Shown: positions 10,201-17,494, numbered from the stretch's first letter. The stretch: 64,000 nt of DNA from JAWXBT01 sp964523015 (GCA_964523015.1 CAZFXN010000006.1:10118-74117), one strand, 5' to 3'. Notes: generated from the letters alone by a model not told the origin. Made by a program: numbers and translations.

Positions 10201-10479
10201 CTGGCCACCCATAGTTGAAAGAACTGCATCAGGCCTCTCTTTCTTAATTACTGATTCTACAAACTGAGGGGTAAGCGGTTCAATATAAGTTCTATCTGCG
10301 AATTCAGGATCAGTCATGATCGTCGCCGGATTAGAATTCACCAAGATAACTTTGTATCCTTCCTCTTTAAGAGCCTTAATAGCTTGAGTTCCAGAGTAAT
10401 CAAACTCACAAGCTTGACCGATTACAATGGGACCAGAGCCAATAATTAAAATACTTTTAATGTCAGTTCGTTTGGGCAT
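7252..10479 (-). CDS. carB: Carbamoyl-phosphate synthase large subunit
   Basis: A 1075-residue full-length CarB. It makes carbamoyl phosphate from bicarbonate, ATP and ammonia channelled from CarA, for UMP and arginine synthesis. The two homologous ATP-grasp halves are visible: half one opens with GQACEFDYSGTQAIKAL, half two with GPNRIGQGIEFDYCCVHA. The C-terminal methylglyoxal-synthase-like allosteric domain contains ATTGTSKFLNEYG. Its start overlaps the carA end by 17 bases, so translation is probably coupled. Confidence 0.97.
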   Translation of the reverse strand: MPKRTDIKSILIIGSGPIVIGQACEFDYSGTQAIKALKEEGYKVILVNSNPATIMTDPEFADRTYIEPLTPQFVESVIKKERPDAVLSTMGGQTALNIALALDEQGVFAKYGSELIGAKVDSIKMAEDRELFRKAMEEIGLESAKSGIAHSLKEAHEVVKEIGFPCIIRPSRTLGGSGGGIVRDPSEFDARIKAALLASPNQELLIEESLIGWKELELEVMRDLKDNVVIVCTIENFDPMGVHTGDSITVAPIQTLTDKEYQHVRDASIKIMRKIGVESGGSNVQFALNPADGRLIVIEMNPRVSRSSALASKATGFPIAKIAAKLAVGYTLDEIQNDITKETPVCFEPSIDYVVVKIPRFNFDKFPSADSTLGTQMKSVGESMAFGRNFQEALQKAICSLELDSYGFDNSKIAKDKTLEELITLSGKTGPQRLWYLGEAFRKGATVEDLNKVSGIDPWFLTEVNEIISQEKEINRDSIEDDQFLRELKQNGFSDHRIAALSGYSQNEISCKRKNKGILPAFKIVDTCAAEFVANTPYLYSTYDSESEAPPSDRKKIMILGSGPNRIGQGIEFDYCCVHAVFAIKEEGLEAIMVNCNPETVSTDYDISDRLYFEPLTLESVLNIVEREKPAGVIVQFGGQTPLKLAEDLLAAGVPIIGTSVDSINMAEDRELFSNLINKLGLRQPQNETAKSVDEAFLKAKIIGFPVMIRPSFVLGGRAMRVIHNDEELKEYIAEGVEMSNSRPVLLDRYLHNAIEVDVDAVSDGQEVMIAGIMEHIERAGIHSGDSTCTFPPPTLSMSIQEELRKQAIILAKELKVCGLMNIQFAVTRELEIYVLEVNPRASRTVPFVSKATGVPWAKVAAKVMTGRKLKDLGVQEIRELPYFAVKACVFPFHKFEGVDRILGPEMKSTGEVMGIDNTFAGAFCRAQYASNNFLPDSGTVFLSVMNDDKMEVLDIVPKLIQMGFKIVATTGTSKFLNEYGFDCQPINKVIEGSPHIVDALAEGKIQMVINTPEGSRPLLDSKSIRLVANDMKIPTFTTLSAASAAVEAIQIITDNKQFEVRALQDYLKVVPRRR

Positions 10480-11458
10480 TTGTCACCAGATCATAAAATC
10501 GCTGAAATAAATACTGTGAATCGTGTGGTCCAGGAGAAGATTCAGGATGATACTGAACTGAGAAAGCTCTCTGTTTCGGTAATTCTAATCCCTCAACTGT
10601 CCCGTCATTAAGATTTACATGGCTTACCACTGCGTCCTTTGGAAGTCCCTCAGGAGAAACTGCATAGCCATGATTTTGAACAGAGATTTCAATCACCTTA
10701 TTAGTTTCAAAACGAACAGGATGATTACCACCTCGATGACCAAATTTTAATTTAAAGGTACTACCACCAATGGCTTGACCAATCAGTTGATGCCCTAGAC
10801 AGATTCCAAACATCGGATACTTTTCAAGTAACTCTTTGGTTGTCTTAACAAGAAAAGGTAACTTAGATGGATCCCCTGGTCCGTTCGAGATAAACACCCC
10901 ATCTGGTTTAAGTGCTGCTATCCGTTCTGAACCATACGTTGATGGAACAACAGTTACTCTAAATCCAGTAGCAGTTAGCAATCTAAGAATATTNNNNNNN
11001 NNNNNNNNNNNNNNNNNNNNNNNNNNNNNNNNNNNNNNNNNNNNNNNNNNNNNNNNNNNNNNNNNNNNNNNNNNNNNNNNNNNNNNNNNNNNNGTATCAA
11101 TCCCGCACAATCCAACCTTATTATTCTGTTTTAGATACTCCTCAAAGGTCATTTGAGCTCTATAGTTAGAGGTAGAATTTGTCAAGTTTCTAATCACGAC
11201 ACCGGTAACATGAACATCATGACTCTCAACATCCATCGAGTTACATCCAACATTTCCTATATGTGGATTAGTAAAAGACATAATTTGCCCAGCATAACTT
11301 GGATCTGTAATGATCTCTTGATATCCAAAGATGGAGGTATTAAAGACCACCTCTCCCCAGACTGGCTCAGTAAAGTCAGCAACATTACCAAAGGCATACC
11401 CTTGATATGTTTTACCATCGGCTAATGTTAGAACTGCTTTTTCTAGGGTTTTTTTCAT
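10463..11458 (-). CDS. carA: Carbamoyl-phosphate synthase small subunit (interrupted by N gap)
   Basis: The glutaminase subunit, which hydrolyses glutamine and passes ammonia to CarB. The N-terminal CarA-specific domain is present up to GLCGID. After the gap, the class I amidotransferase domain resumes at NILRLL. It has the nucleophile Cys in FGICLGHQLIGQAIGG and the His-Glu pair in VQYHPESSPGP. Only about 297 real residues remain, against ~380 in the family. About 85 residues are therefore missing inside a run of exactly 100 N, so the gene is probably intact and the gap length is a placeholder. Confidence 0.93.
   Translation of the reverse strand: MKKTLEKAVLTLADGKTYQGYAFGNVADFTEPVWGEVVFNTSIFGYQEIITDPSYAGQIMSFTNPHIGNVGCNSMDVESHDVHVTGVVIRNLTNSTSNYRAQMTFEEYLKQNNKVGLCGIDXXXXXXXXXXXXXXXXXXXXXXXXXXXXXXXXXXNILRLLTATGFRVTVVPSTYGSERIAALKPDGVFISNGPGDPSKLPFLVKTTKELLEKYPMFGICLGHQLIGQAIGGSTFKLKFGHRGGNHPVRFETNKVIEISVQNHGYAVSPEGLPKDAVVSHVNLNDGTVEGLELPKQRAFSVQYHPESSPGPHDSQYLFQRFYDLVTNAQTN
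10994..11093. other. Assembly gap of 100 N inside carA
   Basis: Exactly 100 N. The flanking CarA residues (GID before, NILRLL after) are usually separated by about 80-90 residues. The true gap is thus nearer 240-270 bases than 100, and downstream coordinates on the real chromosome are shifted accordingly. Confidence 0.9.
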
Positions 11459-11479
11459 TACTTACTTTTCGTCTACTTT

Positions 11480-12790
11480 TTACCGCTTAATTTTTTCAGC
11501 ATACAAAGCTCCATCACTTACCTTAATAGATCCATCAACTATTACATGCTCAGCAACACCCTTCATTGACTTGCCAATAAACGGGGAGTTTTTGCTTTTT
11601 GATACAATCTGATCAGAACCAAAGATCCATTCCTTATCTGGATCTAATATTGCAATATCCGCTAAAGCTCCCTCTTTTAAAGTTCCTCCATTAATACCAA
11701 ACACTTTTGCTGGACCAGTTGATAGAATATCAATTGCCCGCATTGCTGAGATAGTCCTATCCCTAACAAAATCCAAAATTAATGGCAGGTTAGTTTGAAG
11801 TCCAATAATTCCAAAACTTGCTTTGCAAAATTCTACACATTTTGTGTCATGATCATGTGGGGCGTGATCGCTTGCAATGGCATCGATAGTCCCCTCTCTT
11901 AGACCTTCTCTAAGGGCAATAACATCCTCTTCAGACCTAAGTGGTGGGCTCATTTTTGATTTAGTATCGTATTCTCCGACATCTTCATCAGTTAAGTGTA
12001 GATGATGTGGAGTAACCTCACAGGTAATATCAATACCATCATATTTAGCACGTCGAATAAGCTCTAAACTTCTGGCTGTTGAAACGTGACAGATATGGAC
12101 TCTACATTTTGTATATCGTGCTAACTCTATATCTCTAGCTACCATTACATCCTCAGCTACTGTTGGCATGCCGGGTAAACCAAGTCGGGCAGATACTGGG
12201 GACTCATTCATAGCTCCGCCACGAGTTAGACATTTGTCCTCTTCATGGCAGGAGATGACTGCGCCCAACATTTTGCACCACTCAAGCGCTCGTCTCATAA
12301 GTCCAGAGTCATAAATTGGCTCACCATCATCTGAAAAAGCAATACATCCAGCCTCTCTAAGTTCCGTTAATGGGGCGAGCTCTTTACCAAGGGAGCCTTT
12401 CGATACTGCACCAATTGGTAAAACCCGTGCTAAATTAATCTCTCTAGATTTTTCTAAAATATAGCTAGTCACAATAGCTGTATCATTTACTGGCACAGTG
12501 TTCGGCATACAACACACCGTAGTATACCCACCAAGCACTGAGGCTTTAGAGCCTGACTCCACAGTTTCTTTCTTTTCAAACCCTGGCTCTCTAAAGTGGA
12601 CATGTAGATCAATTAATCCAGGCACTACCCAGAGACCATCAGCATCAATGGTCGTATCAAATTTCTCAGATTCAAAACCCCCTTTCTTTCTTATGCTTTC
12701 AATCCTATTGCCATGGATCGACAGATCACAGATCTCTTCTCGGTTTGTACTCGGATCGATTAGGAGTCCATCTTTAATTAGTATCTTCAT
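11480..12790 (-). CDS. pyrC: Dihydroorotase PyrC
   Basis: A 436-residue amidohydrolase-fold dihydroorotase of the longer class I type. It cyclises carbamoyl-aspartate to dihydroorotate, step three of UMP synthesis. The first metal-binding pair is H63 and H65 in DLHVHFREPG. VTPHHLHLTDED and the later ASDHAPHD supply the remaining ligands and the catalytic Asp. It starts inside the pyrB stop (4-base overlap) and ends 21 bases before carA. Confidence 0.95.
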   Translation of the reverse strand: MKILIKDGLLIDPSTNREEICDLSIHGNRIESIRKKGGFESEKFDTTIDADGLWVVPGLIDLHVHFREPGFEKKETVESGSKASVLGGYTTVCCMPNTVPVNDTAIVTSYILEKSREINLARVLPIGAVSKGSLGKELAPLTELREAGCIAFSDDGEPIYDSGLMRRALEWCKMLGAVISCHEEDKCLTRGGAMNESPVSARLGLPGMPTVAEDVMVARDIELARYTKCRVHICHVSTARSLELIRRAKYDGIDITCEVTPHHLHLTDEDVGEYDTKSKMSPPLRSEEDVIALREGLREGTIDAIASDHAPHDHDTKCVEFCKASFGIIGLQTNLPLILDFVRDRTISAMRAIDILSTGPAKVFGINGGTLKEGALADIAILDPDKEWIFGSDQIVSKSKNSPFIGKSMKGVAEHVIVDGSIKVSDGALYAEKIKR

Positions 12791-13755
12791 GACTCATTCA
12801 CTGTAGTAAGTTTTTCTTTTGTTCCTGAAGTTAACAAAAATAGGACTGCCATCCTGACAGCAATTCCAATAGTAACCTGCCGATTAACATACGAACGAGT
12901 ACCGTATGCAACATCACTAGCTACTTCAACTCCTCGATTCACAGGGCCAGGATGTAGCAGTACCGCTTTAGGACAAGTAGCTTTGATAATATTCTCTGTT
13001 AAACAAAAATTTTTAGAATACTCCTTTAATGACGGGACAAAGAATCCATCTTGTCGTTCCAATTGCATACGAAGTGCGATGATTGCATCGACCCCTTCAA
13101 TCCCATCTTTTAAGGAATGATGAACAGTTAGGTTAGGATAATCAAAGGCACTCTTTTCAACATAATAATCAGGCAAGAGTGTTGGAGGTCCAACCAATCT
13201 TATTTTATTACCAAGCAAACGGTGGGCAAAAATATTGCTTCTGGCTACCCTTGAATGAAGGACATCCCCAACAATTGCTATAGTTAAACCTCCATAGAAG
13301 CGATCTCCATAAATCTGCCTCAAGGTCAAACAATCAATTAGTCCTTGAGTTGGGTGCTCGTGAGTACCATCTCCAGCATTAACAATTGAGGTGTTTTTTA
13401 AGTGTGTAGCAAGGAATCTATGAGCACCACTCTCTCTATGTCTTAACACAAGTACTGATGCTGCTAATGCTTCTAGCGTCTGAGTTGTATCTAAAAGATT
13501 CTCTCCTTTGTTTACAGAGCTATCTGACCCTGAAATATTAATCGTGTCGGCTGAGAGCCTCTTTGCTGCGATCTCAAAACTTGTCCTTGTTCTTGTACTT
13601 GGTTCCAAGAATAAATTTACAATCGTTTTTCCTCTAAGAGATGGAACTTTTTTAATCTCACGGGATGAAACTTCAACAAACCCCTCAGCGTTATCAAGAT
13701 AATTGACAAGCTCCGCTTTAGTAAAGTTTTCAAGTCCCAAGAGATGTTTTGCCAT
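12787..13755 (-). CDS. pyrB: Aspartate carbamoyltransferase catalytic chain
   Basis: A 322-residue ATCase catalytic subunit that joins carbamoyl phosphate and aspartate. The carbamoyl-phosphate signature FLEPSTRTRTSFE, HPTQGLIDCLTL and the C-terminal HPGPVNRGVE are all present. No regulatory pyrI is nearby, so it probably acts as a trimer or with PyrC, as in class A or B ATCases. It starts 5 bases after pyrR and overlaps pyrC by 4 bases. Confidence 0.96.
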   Translation of the reverse strand: MAKHLLGLENFTKAELVNYLDNAEGFVEVSSREIKKVPSLRGKTIVNLFLEPSTRTRTSFEIAAKRLSADTINISGSDSSVNKGENLLDTTQTLEALAASVLVLRHRESGAHRFLATHLKNTSIVNAGDGTHEHPTQGLIDCLTLRQIYGDRFYGGLTIAIVGDVLHSRVARSNIFAHRLLGNKIRLVGPPTLLPDYYVEKSAFDYPNLTVHHSLKDGIEGVDAIIALRMQLERQDGFFVPSLKEYSKNFCLTENIIKATCPKAVLLHPGPVNRGVEVASDVAYGTRSYVNRQVTIGIAVRMAVLFLLTSGTKEKLTTVNES

Positions 13756-13760
13756 TAGAA

Positions 13761-14324
13761 TTACCTCTGTGACTTTTTGCTCATATAGACACCATCAGGA
13801 TATCCCTGCTCTCCAAGCCTTAAATGAACAGCCTCTCCCGGATTGGTAGGGAAGTTTTTGCCGATATAGTCAGGTCTAATTGGCAACTCTCGATGCCCAC
13901 GATCTACTAGAATTGCCAACTGGACACACTTTGGTCTACCAAAATCTACTATCGCATCTAAGGCTGCTCGAACTGTTCTACCAGTATACAACACATCATC
14001 AGTAAGAATTATGGTACGACCGGTAATTGAAAAAGGGAGATCAGTTCCCCGCAAAATTGGTTGTCCATCAAGGGAGGATAAATCATCCCGATACAGAGTA
14101 ATATCAATAATACCAAATGGAATTTTTACGTTTTCAATCTTTTCTATTTTTTCTTGGATTCTTTTCCCTAAGAACTCACCTCCAGTTCGAATTCCAACGA
14201 CCACAATATCTTGGATATCCCGATTCCTTTCTATTATTTCATAGCTGACTCTTGATATGGATCGCGCAATTGTTTCTGCGTCCATTACCATCTTCCAACC
14301 TTCAGGAACCGTTTTTTTTGCCAT
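13761..14324 (-). CDS. pyrR: PyrR bifunctional regulator / uracil phosphoribosyltransferase
   Basis: A 187-residue phosphoribosyltransferase-fold protein. The PRPP-binding loop reads ILTDDVLYTGRTVRAALDA, and VVVGIRTGGEFLGKRI matches PyrR. In many bacteria PyrR binds pyr mRNA to attenuate it when UMP is high. In this lineage it heads the pyrBC-carAB operon. I see no convincing PyrR-binding loop with antiterminator/terminator pairs in the leader, so RNA regulation here is uncertain. Confidence 0.92.
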   Translation of the reverse strand: MAKKTVPEGWKMVMDAETIARSISRVSYEIIERNRDIQDIVVVGIRTGGEFLGKRIQEKIEKIENVKIPFGIIDITLYRDDLSSLDGQPILRGTDLPFSITGRTIILTDDVLYTGRTVRAALDAIVDFGRPKCVQLAILVDRGHRELPIRPDYIGKNFPTNPGEAVHLRLGEQGYPDGVYMSKKSQR

Positions 14325-14442
14325 ATCTATTCTCGATTAAATATACGAAAGGCATAAATCTTTAATTTTAGACTTTAAGGATAGTTAACGATTTAAGATA
14401 GAAATGGAGAGTATCTCTGAGGTGTATGGCAATATGCAGCTC

Positions 14443-14470
14443 AATTAACACTTACAAGTAAATGTTAATT
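14443..14470. repeat. 28-base imperfect palindrome upstream of pyrR
   Basis: AATTAACA-C-TTAC and GTAA-A-TGTTAATT form a near-complete palindrome with a two-base centre and one mismatch. It lies 119 bases upstream of the pyrR start codon. It is AT-rich and symmetric, more like a protein operator than a GC-rich terminator; that reading is inference. Confidence 0.5.
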
Positions 14471-14534
14471 ATTAAATTACCTATATTACGACCACCTTTG
14501 CGAACTCTCAGTTCCGCACTTAAAGGTTACGCTC

Positions 14535-14572
14535 CTAAAGCGCAATTCATGGAAGGTTAGCACTCGCTTTAG
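14535..14572. other. Stem-loop just downstream of the 14579-14965 gene
   Basis: CTAAAGCG (14535-14542) pairs with CGCTTTAG (14565-14572) across a 22-base loop, starting seven bases past the end of the minus-strand gene. There is no U-tract, so a terminator role is uncertain. Confidence 0.4.
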
Positions 14573-14578
14573 TGGGAA

Positions 14579-14965
14579 TCAATACTTAGTTGTTACATCA
14601 ATTTTAAAGGGGAAAACCCTAATAGTATGATCTTTTCCATCATAAGTAATAAAAAATTCCTCTTCATACTTCAGCATAACCCTTAACTTGTTTTCATATC
14701 TATTTAGGACCAAAGCTTCTGGTTTAGCCGGAATTCCAAGCTCTTTGATCCGTTCCAATAATCTTTTCCTAATTTCATCATCAGTCAGCTCAGATGCTAC
14801 CCGAGACACTGCATGAACCTGAGTTTGCATCTCATAGAAATAATAAAAGAAAGGTACAACTCTATATGCAGTATAAAGAGTTACAGCTATAATGGTGCCA
14901 AAAACTAATATCGTTAGCTTTCCGACCCCGCGGTCATTACTACTAGTTTTGGATCTATCTATCAT
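14579..14965 (-). CDS. Small single-pass membrane protein, DUF4845-like
   Basis: A 128-residue protein. A short polar N-terminus with basic residues precedes one membrane segment at about residues 15-40 (LTILVFGTIIAVTLYTAYRV). An extra-membrane domain follows, with a DDEIRKRLLERIKELGIP helix and a beta-rich end. This organisation resembles the small anchored proteins annotated DUF4845 in proteobacteria, which have no known activity. It is divergent from the 15015 gene, with 49 bases between them, so the two share a promoter region. Confidence 0.6.
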   Translation of the reverse strand: MIDRSKTSSNDRGVGKLTILVFGTIIAVTLYTAYRVVPFFYYFYEMQTQVHAVSRVASELTDDEIRKRLLERIKELGIPAKPEALVLNRYENKLRVMLKYEEEFFITYDGKDHTIRVFPFKIDVTTKY

Positions 14966-15014
14966 TCTGTGTCTATTATACTTATAAAATCAAAGAGGGA
15001 ACAGTACGTATTCA

Positions 15015-15377
15015 ATGGCTTCAATACTAAAATATGCTAGTAAAAACCAAAAAAGGGGCCTTTTAATAGGTATTTCATTACTCCTACTTGGAACTGCTAA
15101 TATAATTTATGGCCAGTTTAAAATTGAGCAGTATATCGAGGTCCTAGATAATTCTACTGTAGTCCCTAAATCTCAGGTAGAAGATGTAACCCTACCACTT
15201 CCTCAAAAATATCCATCATTAGATACTTATAGAGATCAGTTATCCAGAGTTAAAACTCGAATTGAGTTCTACGATCTAACAGTAGCTGGGGGAAAAGTTC
15301 TACTAGTCCTAGGCGGAATATGTCTTGTAGTAGTTATCTTATTCCTTGGAAGATTCTCAGAGGAAGAAGGATCCTGA
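15015..15377 (+). CDS. Two-pass membrane protein of unknown function
   Basis: 120 residues. A hydrophobic segment at about residues 14-33 (LLIGISLLLLGTANIIYGQ) and another at about 92-112 (GKVLLVLGGICLVVVILFLG) enclose a polar loop of ~60 residues. That loop would lie on one face of the membrane, with an acidic tail at the C-terminus. I do not recognise the family. It is convergent with the MscS gene (22 bases apart) and divergent from the DUF4845-like gene. Confidence 0.6.
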   Translation: MASILKYASKNQKRGLLIGISLLLLGTANIIYGQFKIEQYIEVLDNSTVVPKSQVEDVTLPLPQKYPSLDTYRDQLSRVKTRIEFYDLTVAGGKVLLVLGGICLVVVILFLGRFSEEEGS

Positions 15378-15399
15378 CGATAGTTAAAGAACTTAAGAG

Positions 15400-16506
15400 C
15401 TAAAGGTTTTCAGAAATTTTCGAAGACTCAACAAAAAGTGTTTGAGTTGGATAAGCGAACCCTATTTCCATCTTTGTAAATTGAGCCAAAATCTCTAAAT
15501 TGATATTCTGCTGAGCCTTCATGTAGATATTATAATCCTGACTTTTAACAAAATAAACTACTTCGAAATTTAGAGCTGACGCACCAAATTCTTTAAAATG
15601 ACATCTATCAAATCGTACGTTCTCCTGATTGGATATTATTTGTTCTACAATTTTAGAGATCTCTTTTAATTTATCATGGGAAGTTTGGTAGGTAACACCA
15701 AATATAAAAAGTATCCTTCTCTCATTCATCCGCTTATAGTTTCGTATGCGACTATTTAAAAGATCAGAATTTGAAAAGATTAATTGATCTCCATCAATAC
15801 TTCTAAGTCTTGTTGTTTTAAGTCCTATTTTCTCAACAGTTCCTCTTAAATCCCCTACTACTATGAAGTCTCCAACAGCAAATGGACGATCTAGTACAAT
15901 TGATAAAGAGCTAAACAGATCACCAAGGATGTTCTGTACTGCAAGCGCAATTGCGATACCACCAATACCAAGGCCAGTAACCAAAGCAGTGATGTTAACC
16001 CCAATATTATCTAGAAATAACAAAAGGACGGCACCCCAAATAATTGCCTTGCTAGCGAATCGAAGAAGCTCTAGTGCTGAGATGACTGAAGGATCTCCAC
16101 CATGCTTTCTACGAACATAGTTCTCAATAAATTGAGTTACCGAAACGGAAGCCCAGATCCCTCCCTGAAACAATAATCCGAAGGTAAAAGCAAGTCTTAA
16201 GACTCGCTCGACTTCACTAGGCACAGAGATAGCCAAGGAGGCCACGTAGATAGATACGATAAAAAGTAAAAGTGAACTTGTTGTTTCAAGTATTGAAAAG
16301 AAAAGTGCGCCGATATCCTCAGAGATTAGTTTGCTGTACTCAGCAATTTTTCGACCGATAAGTTTCTTAGCTACTATTAGGGTAGAGTAAACGAAAACAA
16401 AAAATACTAGGGCAACTATCCAACTAGATAGAGAATTGCCAAGCAAGTTATACTTTAAGAGTGGTAAAATTTTAGAAAGAGAATCAGAAGCATTATTTAA
16501 AGTCAT
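15400..16506 (-). CDS. MscS-family mechanosensitive ion channel
   Basis: A 368-residue inner-membrane channel. Four or five hydrophobic segments occupy residues ~25-190. The pore-lining helix and beta-domain junction reads GLGIGGIAIALAVQNILGDLFSS, followed by DRPFAVGDFIVVGDLRGTVE, the hallmark of the MscS beta domain. The C-terminal alpha/beta part follows. Such channels open on hypo-osmotic shock to release solutes. The gene begins just before a hairpin-rich intergenic region, and no clear Shine-Dalgarno is seen. Confidence 0.9.
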   Translation of the reverse strand: MTLNNASDSLSKILPLLKYNLLGNSLSSWIVALVFFVFVYSTLIVAKKLIGRKIAEYSKLISEDIGALFFSILETTSSLLLFIVSIYVASLAISVPSEVERVLRLAFTFGLLFQGGIWASVSVTQFIENYVRRKHGGDPSVISALELLRFASKAIIWGAVLLLFLDNIGVNITALVTGLGIGGIAIALAVQNILGDLFSSLSIVLDRPFAVGDFIVVGDLRGTVEKIGLKTTRLRSIDGDQLIFSNSDLLNSRIRNYKRMNERRILFIFGVTYQTSHDKLKEISKIVEQIISNQENVRFDRCHFKEFGASALNFEVVYFVKSQDYNIYMKAQQNINLEILAQFTKMEIGFAYPTQTLFVESSKISENL

Positions 16507-16589
16507 GCTCTTTGATACTACTGATGCTGATACTTTGGCAAACCGTAAGAGATCCGCCCAAATTCACCGCTATAACTACTCCCACAGGC

Positions 16590-16657
16590 GAAAGGAAAAG
16601 AGAGATGGCTCTGGCACGAAGACAGTAGAGTGCCCTCGCCCTCTCTCTTTTCCTTTC
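16590..16657. repeat. Long hairpin, 15-bp perfect stem
   Basis: GAAAGGAAAAGAGAG (16590-16604) is exactly complementary to CTCTCTTTTCCTTTC (16643-16657). Inside, GGCAC (16613-16617) and GTGCC (16630-16634) form a second stem. In the plus direction a pyrimidine/T-rich tract follows (16658-16679), as in a factor-independent terminator, although no plus-strand gene ends here. Confidence 0.65.
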
Positions 16658-16679
16658 TTGCTTCTTTTCTCTTTGTTTG

Positions 16680-16697
16680 ACTTCCAGCGCTGGAAGT
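16680..16697. repeat. 18-base perfect palindrome
   Basis: ACTTCCAGCGCTGGAAGT reads the same on both strands. It shares the ACTTC...GAAGT ends with the palindromes flanking the HNH pseudogene at 50.2 and 51.3 kb. It may be a protein-binding or recombination site; that is inference. Confidence 0.55.
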
Positions 16698-16901
16698 GAA
16701 GAAATTAGTGATAGTCCATTTCTTAATTTTCAACAAAATCCAAAATTAGATAGTGTTTCCTTTGTCTCACGCTAATATGGCGGTGGATATTTTGATTGAT
16801 TAAAGAGCAGCTCGTTGACCTAAATTAAAAAAATTGAAAGCTATAAAGATTGGCGAAAGGAAAGGTAGAAAGAAACGAGGGTACAGATGAGAAAGAGTGG
16901 C

Positions 16902-16936
16902 GGCGGTCGAAGGTCGCTTGCGCTACTTCGACCGCC
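16902..16936 (-). terminator. Terminator-like hairpin after the GC-rich gene
   Basis: GGCGGTCGAAG (16902-16912) pairs perfectly with CTTCGACCGCC (16926-16936), an 11-bp GC-rich stem with a 13-base loop. It starts 13 bases beyond the end of the minus-strand gene. On the minus strand it is followed by a pyrimidine-rich tract. Confidence 0.65.
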
Positions 16937-16949
16937 CCACATCCTCCAA

Positions 16950-17258
16950 TCAGGCCTGCCCGAGTGCCGTGATCAGATCCTTGACGTTGCTGGAGAACAT
17001 CATCAGATGATCCTCACGCCACCACGCACCACGATCGTACATCCGCGCCGTCAGTCGCCCCCTGAAGGCGTTGCAGTCCTTGGGGTAGACGTAGATGAGT
17101 CCCGTGTGAGGCCCTTGGGAAGTCGGGCTCGCTACCACGACCACGACATCCACCTCTTCACAGAGGTGAGATCTCGGATCCTCACCATGAGAACTCTCGA
17201 CCTGCCTGATCCTTTCAGGCCAAGCCAACTGAGTCATCGTACCAACCGTTCCGTTCAT
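16950..17258 (-). CDS. GC-rich orphan gene, unknown function
   Basis: A 102-residue protein, MNGTVGTMTQLAWPERIRQV at its start, with an Asp/Glu-rich middle, a VVVVVA core strand, an aromatic WWREDH segment and a helical end. I recognise no family. Coding support: a strong GGGAGG Shine-Dalgarno 5 bases before the ATG, GC-rich third positions unlike the surrounding genes, and a GC-rich hairpin terminator after the stop. An overlapping plus-strand frame (16887-17315) has Pro/Arg/Ser-rich, antisense-like composition and no Shine-Dalgarno. Base composition suggests transfer from a higher-GC donor. Confidence 0.65.
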   Translation of the reverse strand: MNGTVGTMTQLAWPERIRQVESSHGEDPRSHLCEEVDVVVVVASPTSQGPHTGLIYVYPKDCNAFRGRLTARMYDRGAWWREDHLMMFSSNVKDLITALGQA

Positions 17259-17308
17259 ACCGCCTCCCGTAAGCTTTCGTTGTTGGGGACTGAAGTGTTT
17301 GACGAAAG

Positions 17309-17343
17309 CTCTTAGATGGTAAGCTTGTCTCCATCTAAGAGCC
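17309..17343 (-). repeat. Leader hairpin A of the GC-rich gene
   Basis: GCTCTTAGATGG (17309-17320) pairs with CCATCTAAGAGC (17332-17343). The stem continues past one mismatch with CGAA/TTCG. It sits about 50 bases upstream of the minus-strand start codon at 17258, in what would be its 5' leader. Confidence 0.65.
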
Positions 17344-17374
17344 TTCGCCGACTAAAACCGTAAAGTATTGAGCT

Positions 17375-17423
17375 GCTCTCTTCAAAAAGCCGATACTAAT
17401 CCGACTGCTTTTTAAAGAGAGCA
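17375..17423 (-). repeat. Leader hairpin B of the GC-rich gene
   Basis: TGCTCTCTT-c-AAAAAGC (17375-17391) pairs with GCTTTTT-a-AAGAGAGCA (17407-17423): 16 pairs with one internal mismatch around a 15-base loop. It is the outer of two tandem hairpins between the PLP-enzyme gene and the orphan gene. Confidence 0.65.
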
Positions 17424-17480
17424 AATAAGAACTTCTACTATTATGGAGTTTGTAAAAGAGACTGCTTGAAGTACGATTCT

Positions 17481-17494
17481 AGCTGAAACAAAAA
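17481..17494. repeat. 14-mer shared with 30014-30027
   Basis: AGCTGAAACAAAAA occurs here and at 30014-30027. Each copy lies between a GC-rich orphan gene and the 3' end of a minus-strand host gene. A second shared word, AGTACGATT, lies just upstream in both places (17470-17478 and 29947-29955). Low-complexity chance matches are possible. Confidence 0.4.

Larger units (their letters stand above)
16507..16949. other. 443-base intergenic region with strong hairpins
   Basis: It lies between mscS and the GC-rich minus-strand gene. It contains a 15-bp hairpin (16590-16657), an 18-base palindrome (16680-16697) and the terminator-like hairpin at 16902-16936. The remainder is pyrimidine- or AT-rich and shows no convincing coding signal: open frames here run through the palindromes in both strands. 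Confidence 0.6.

Noticed and set aside
10463..11458. carA as a truncated or decayed gene
   Set aside because: The short product is explained by the N gap; both catalytic ends are intact and it overlaps carB in frame-coupled fashion.
14325..14578. PyrR-dependent RNA attenuator upstream of pyrR
   Set aside because: No convincing binding loop with mutually exclusive terminator and antiterminator was found; only an AT-rich palindrome and a hairpin without a U-tract.
16518..16736. 72-residue minus-strand open frame upstream of mscS
   Set aside because: Crosses the 15-bp hairpin and the 18-base palindrome; Lys/Arg/Glu-Ser composition reflects purine-rich DNA.
16887..17315. 142-residue plus-strand open frame
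   Set aside because: Pro/Arg/Ser/His-rich antisense-type composition and no Shine-Dalgarno. The minus-strand frame has GGGAGG, a terminator and protein-like composition. Its first codons also run through the terminator hairpin.
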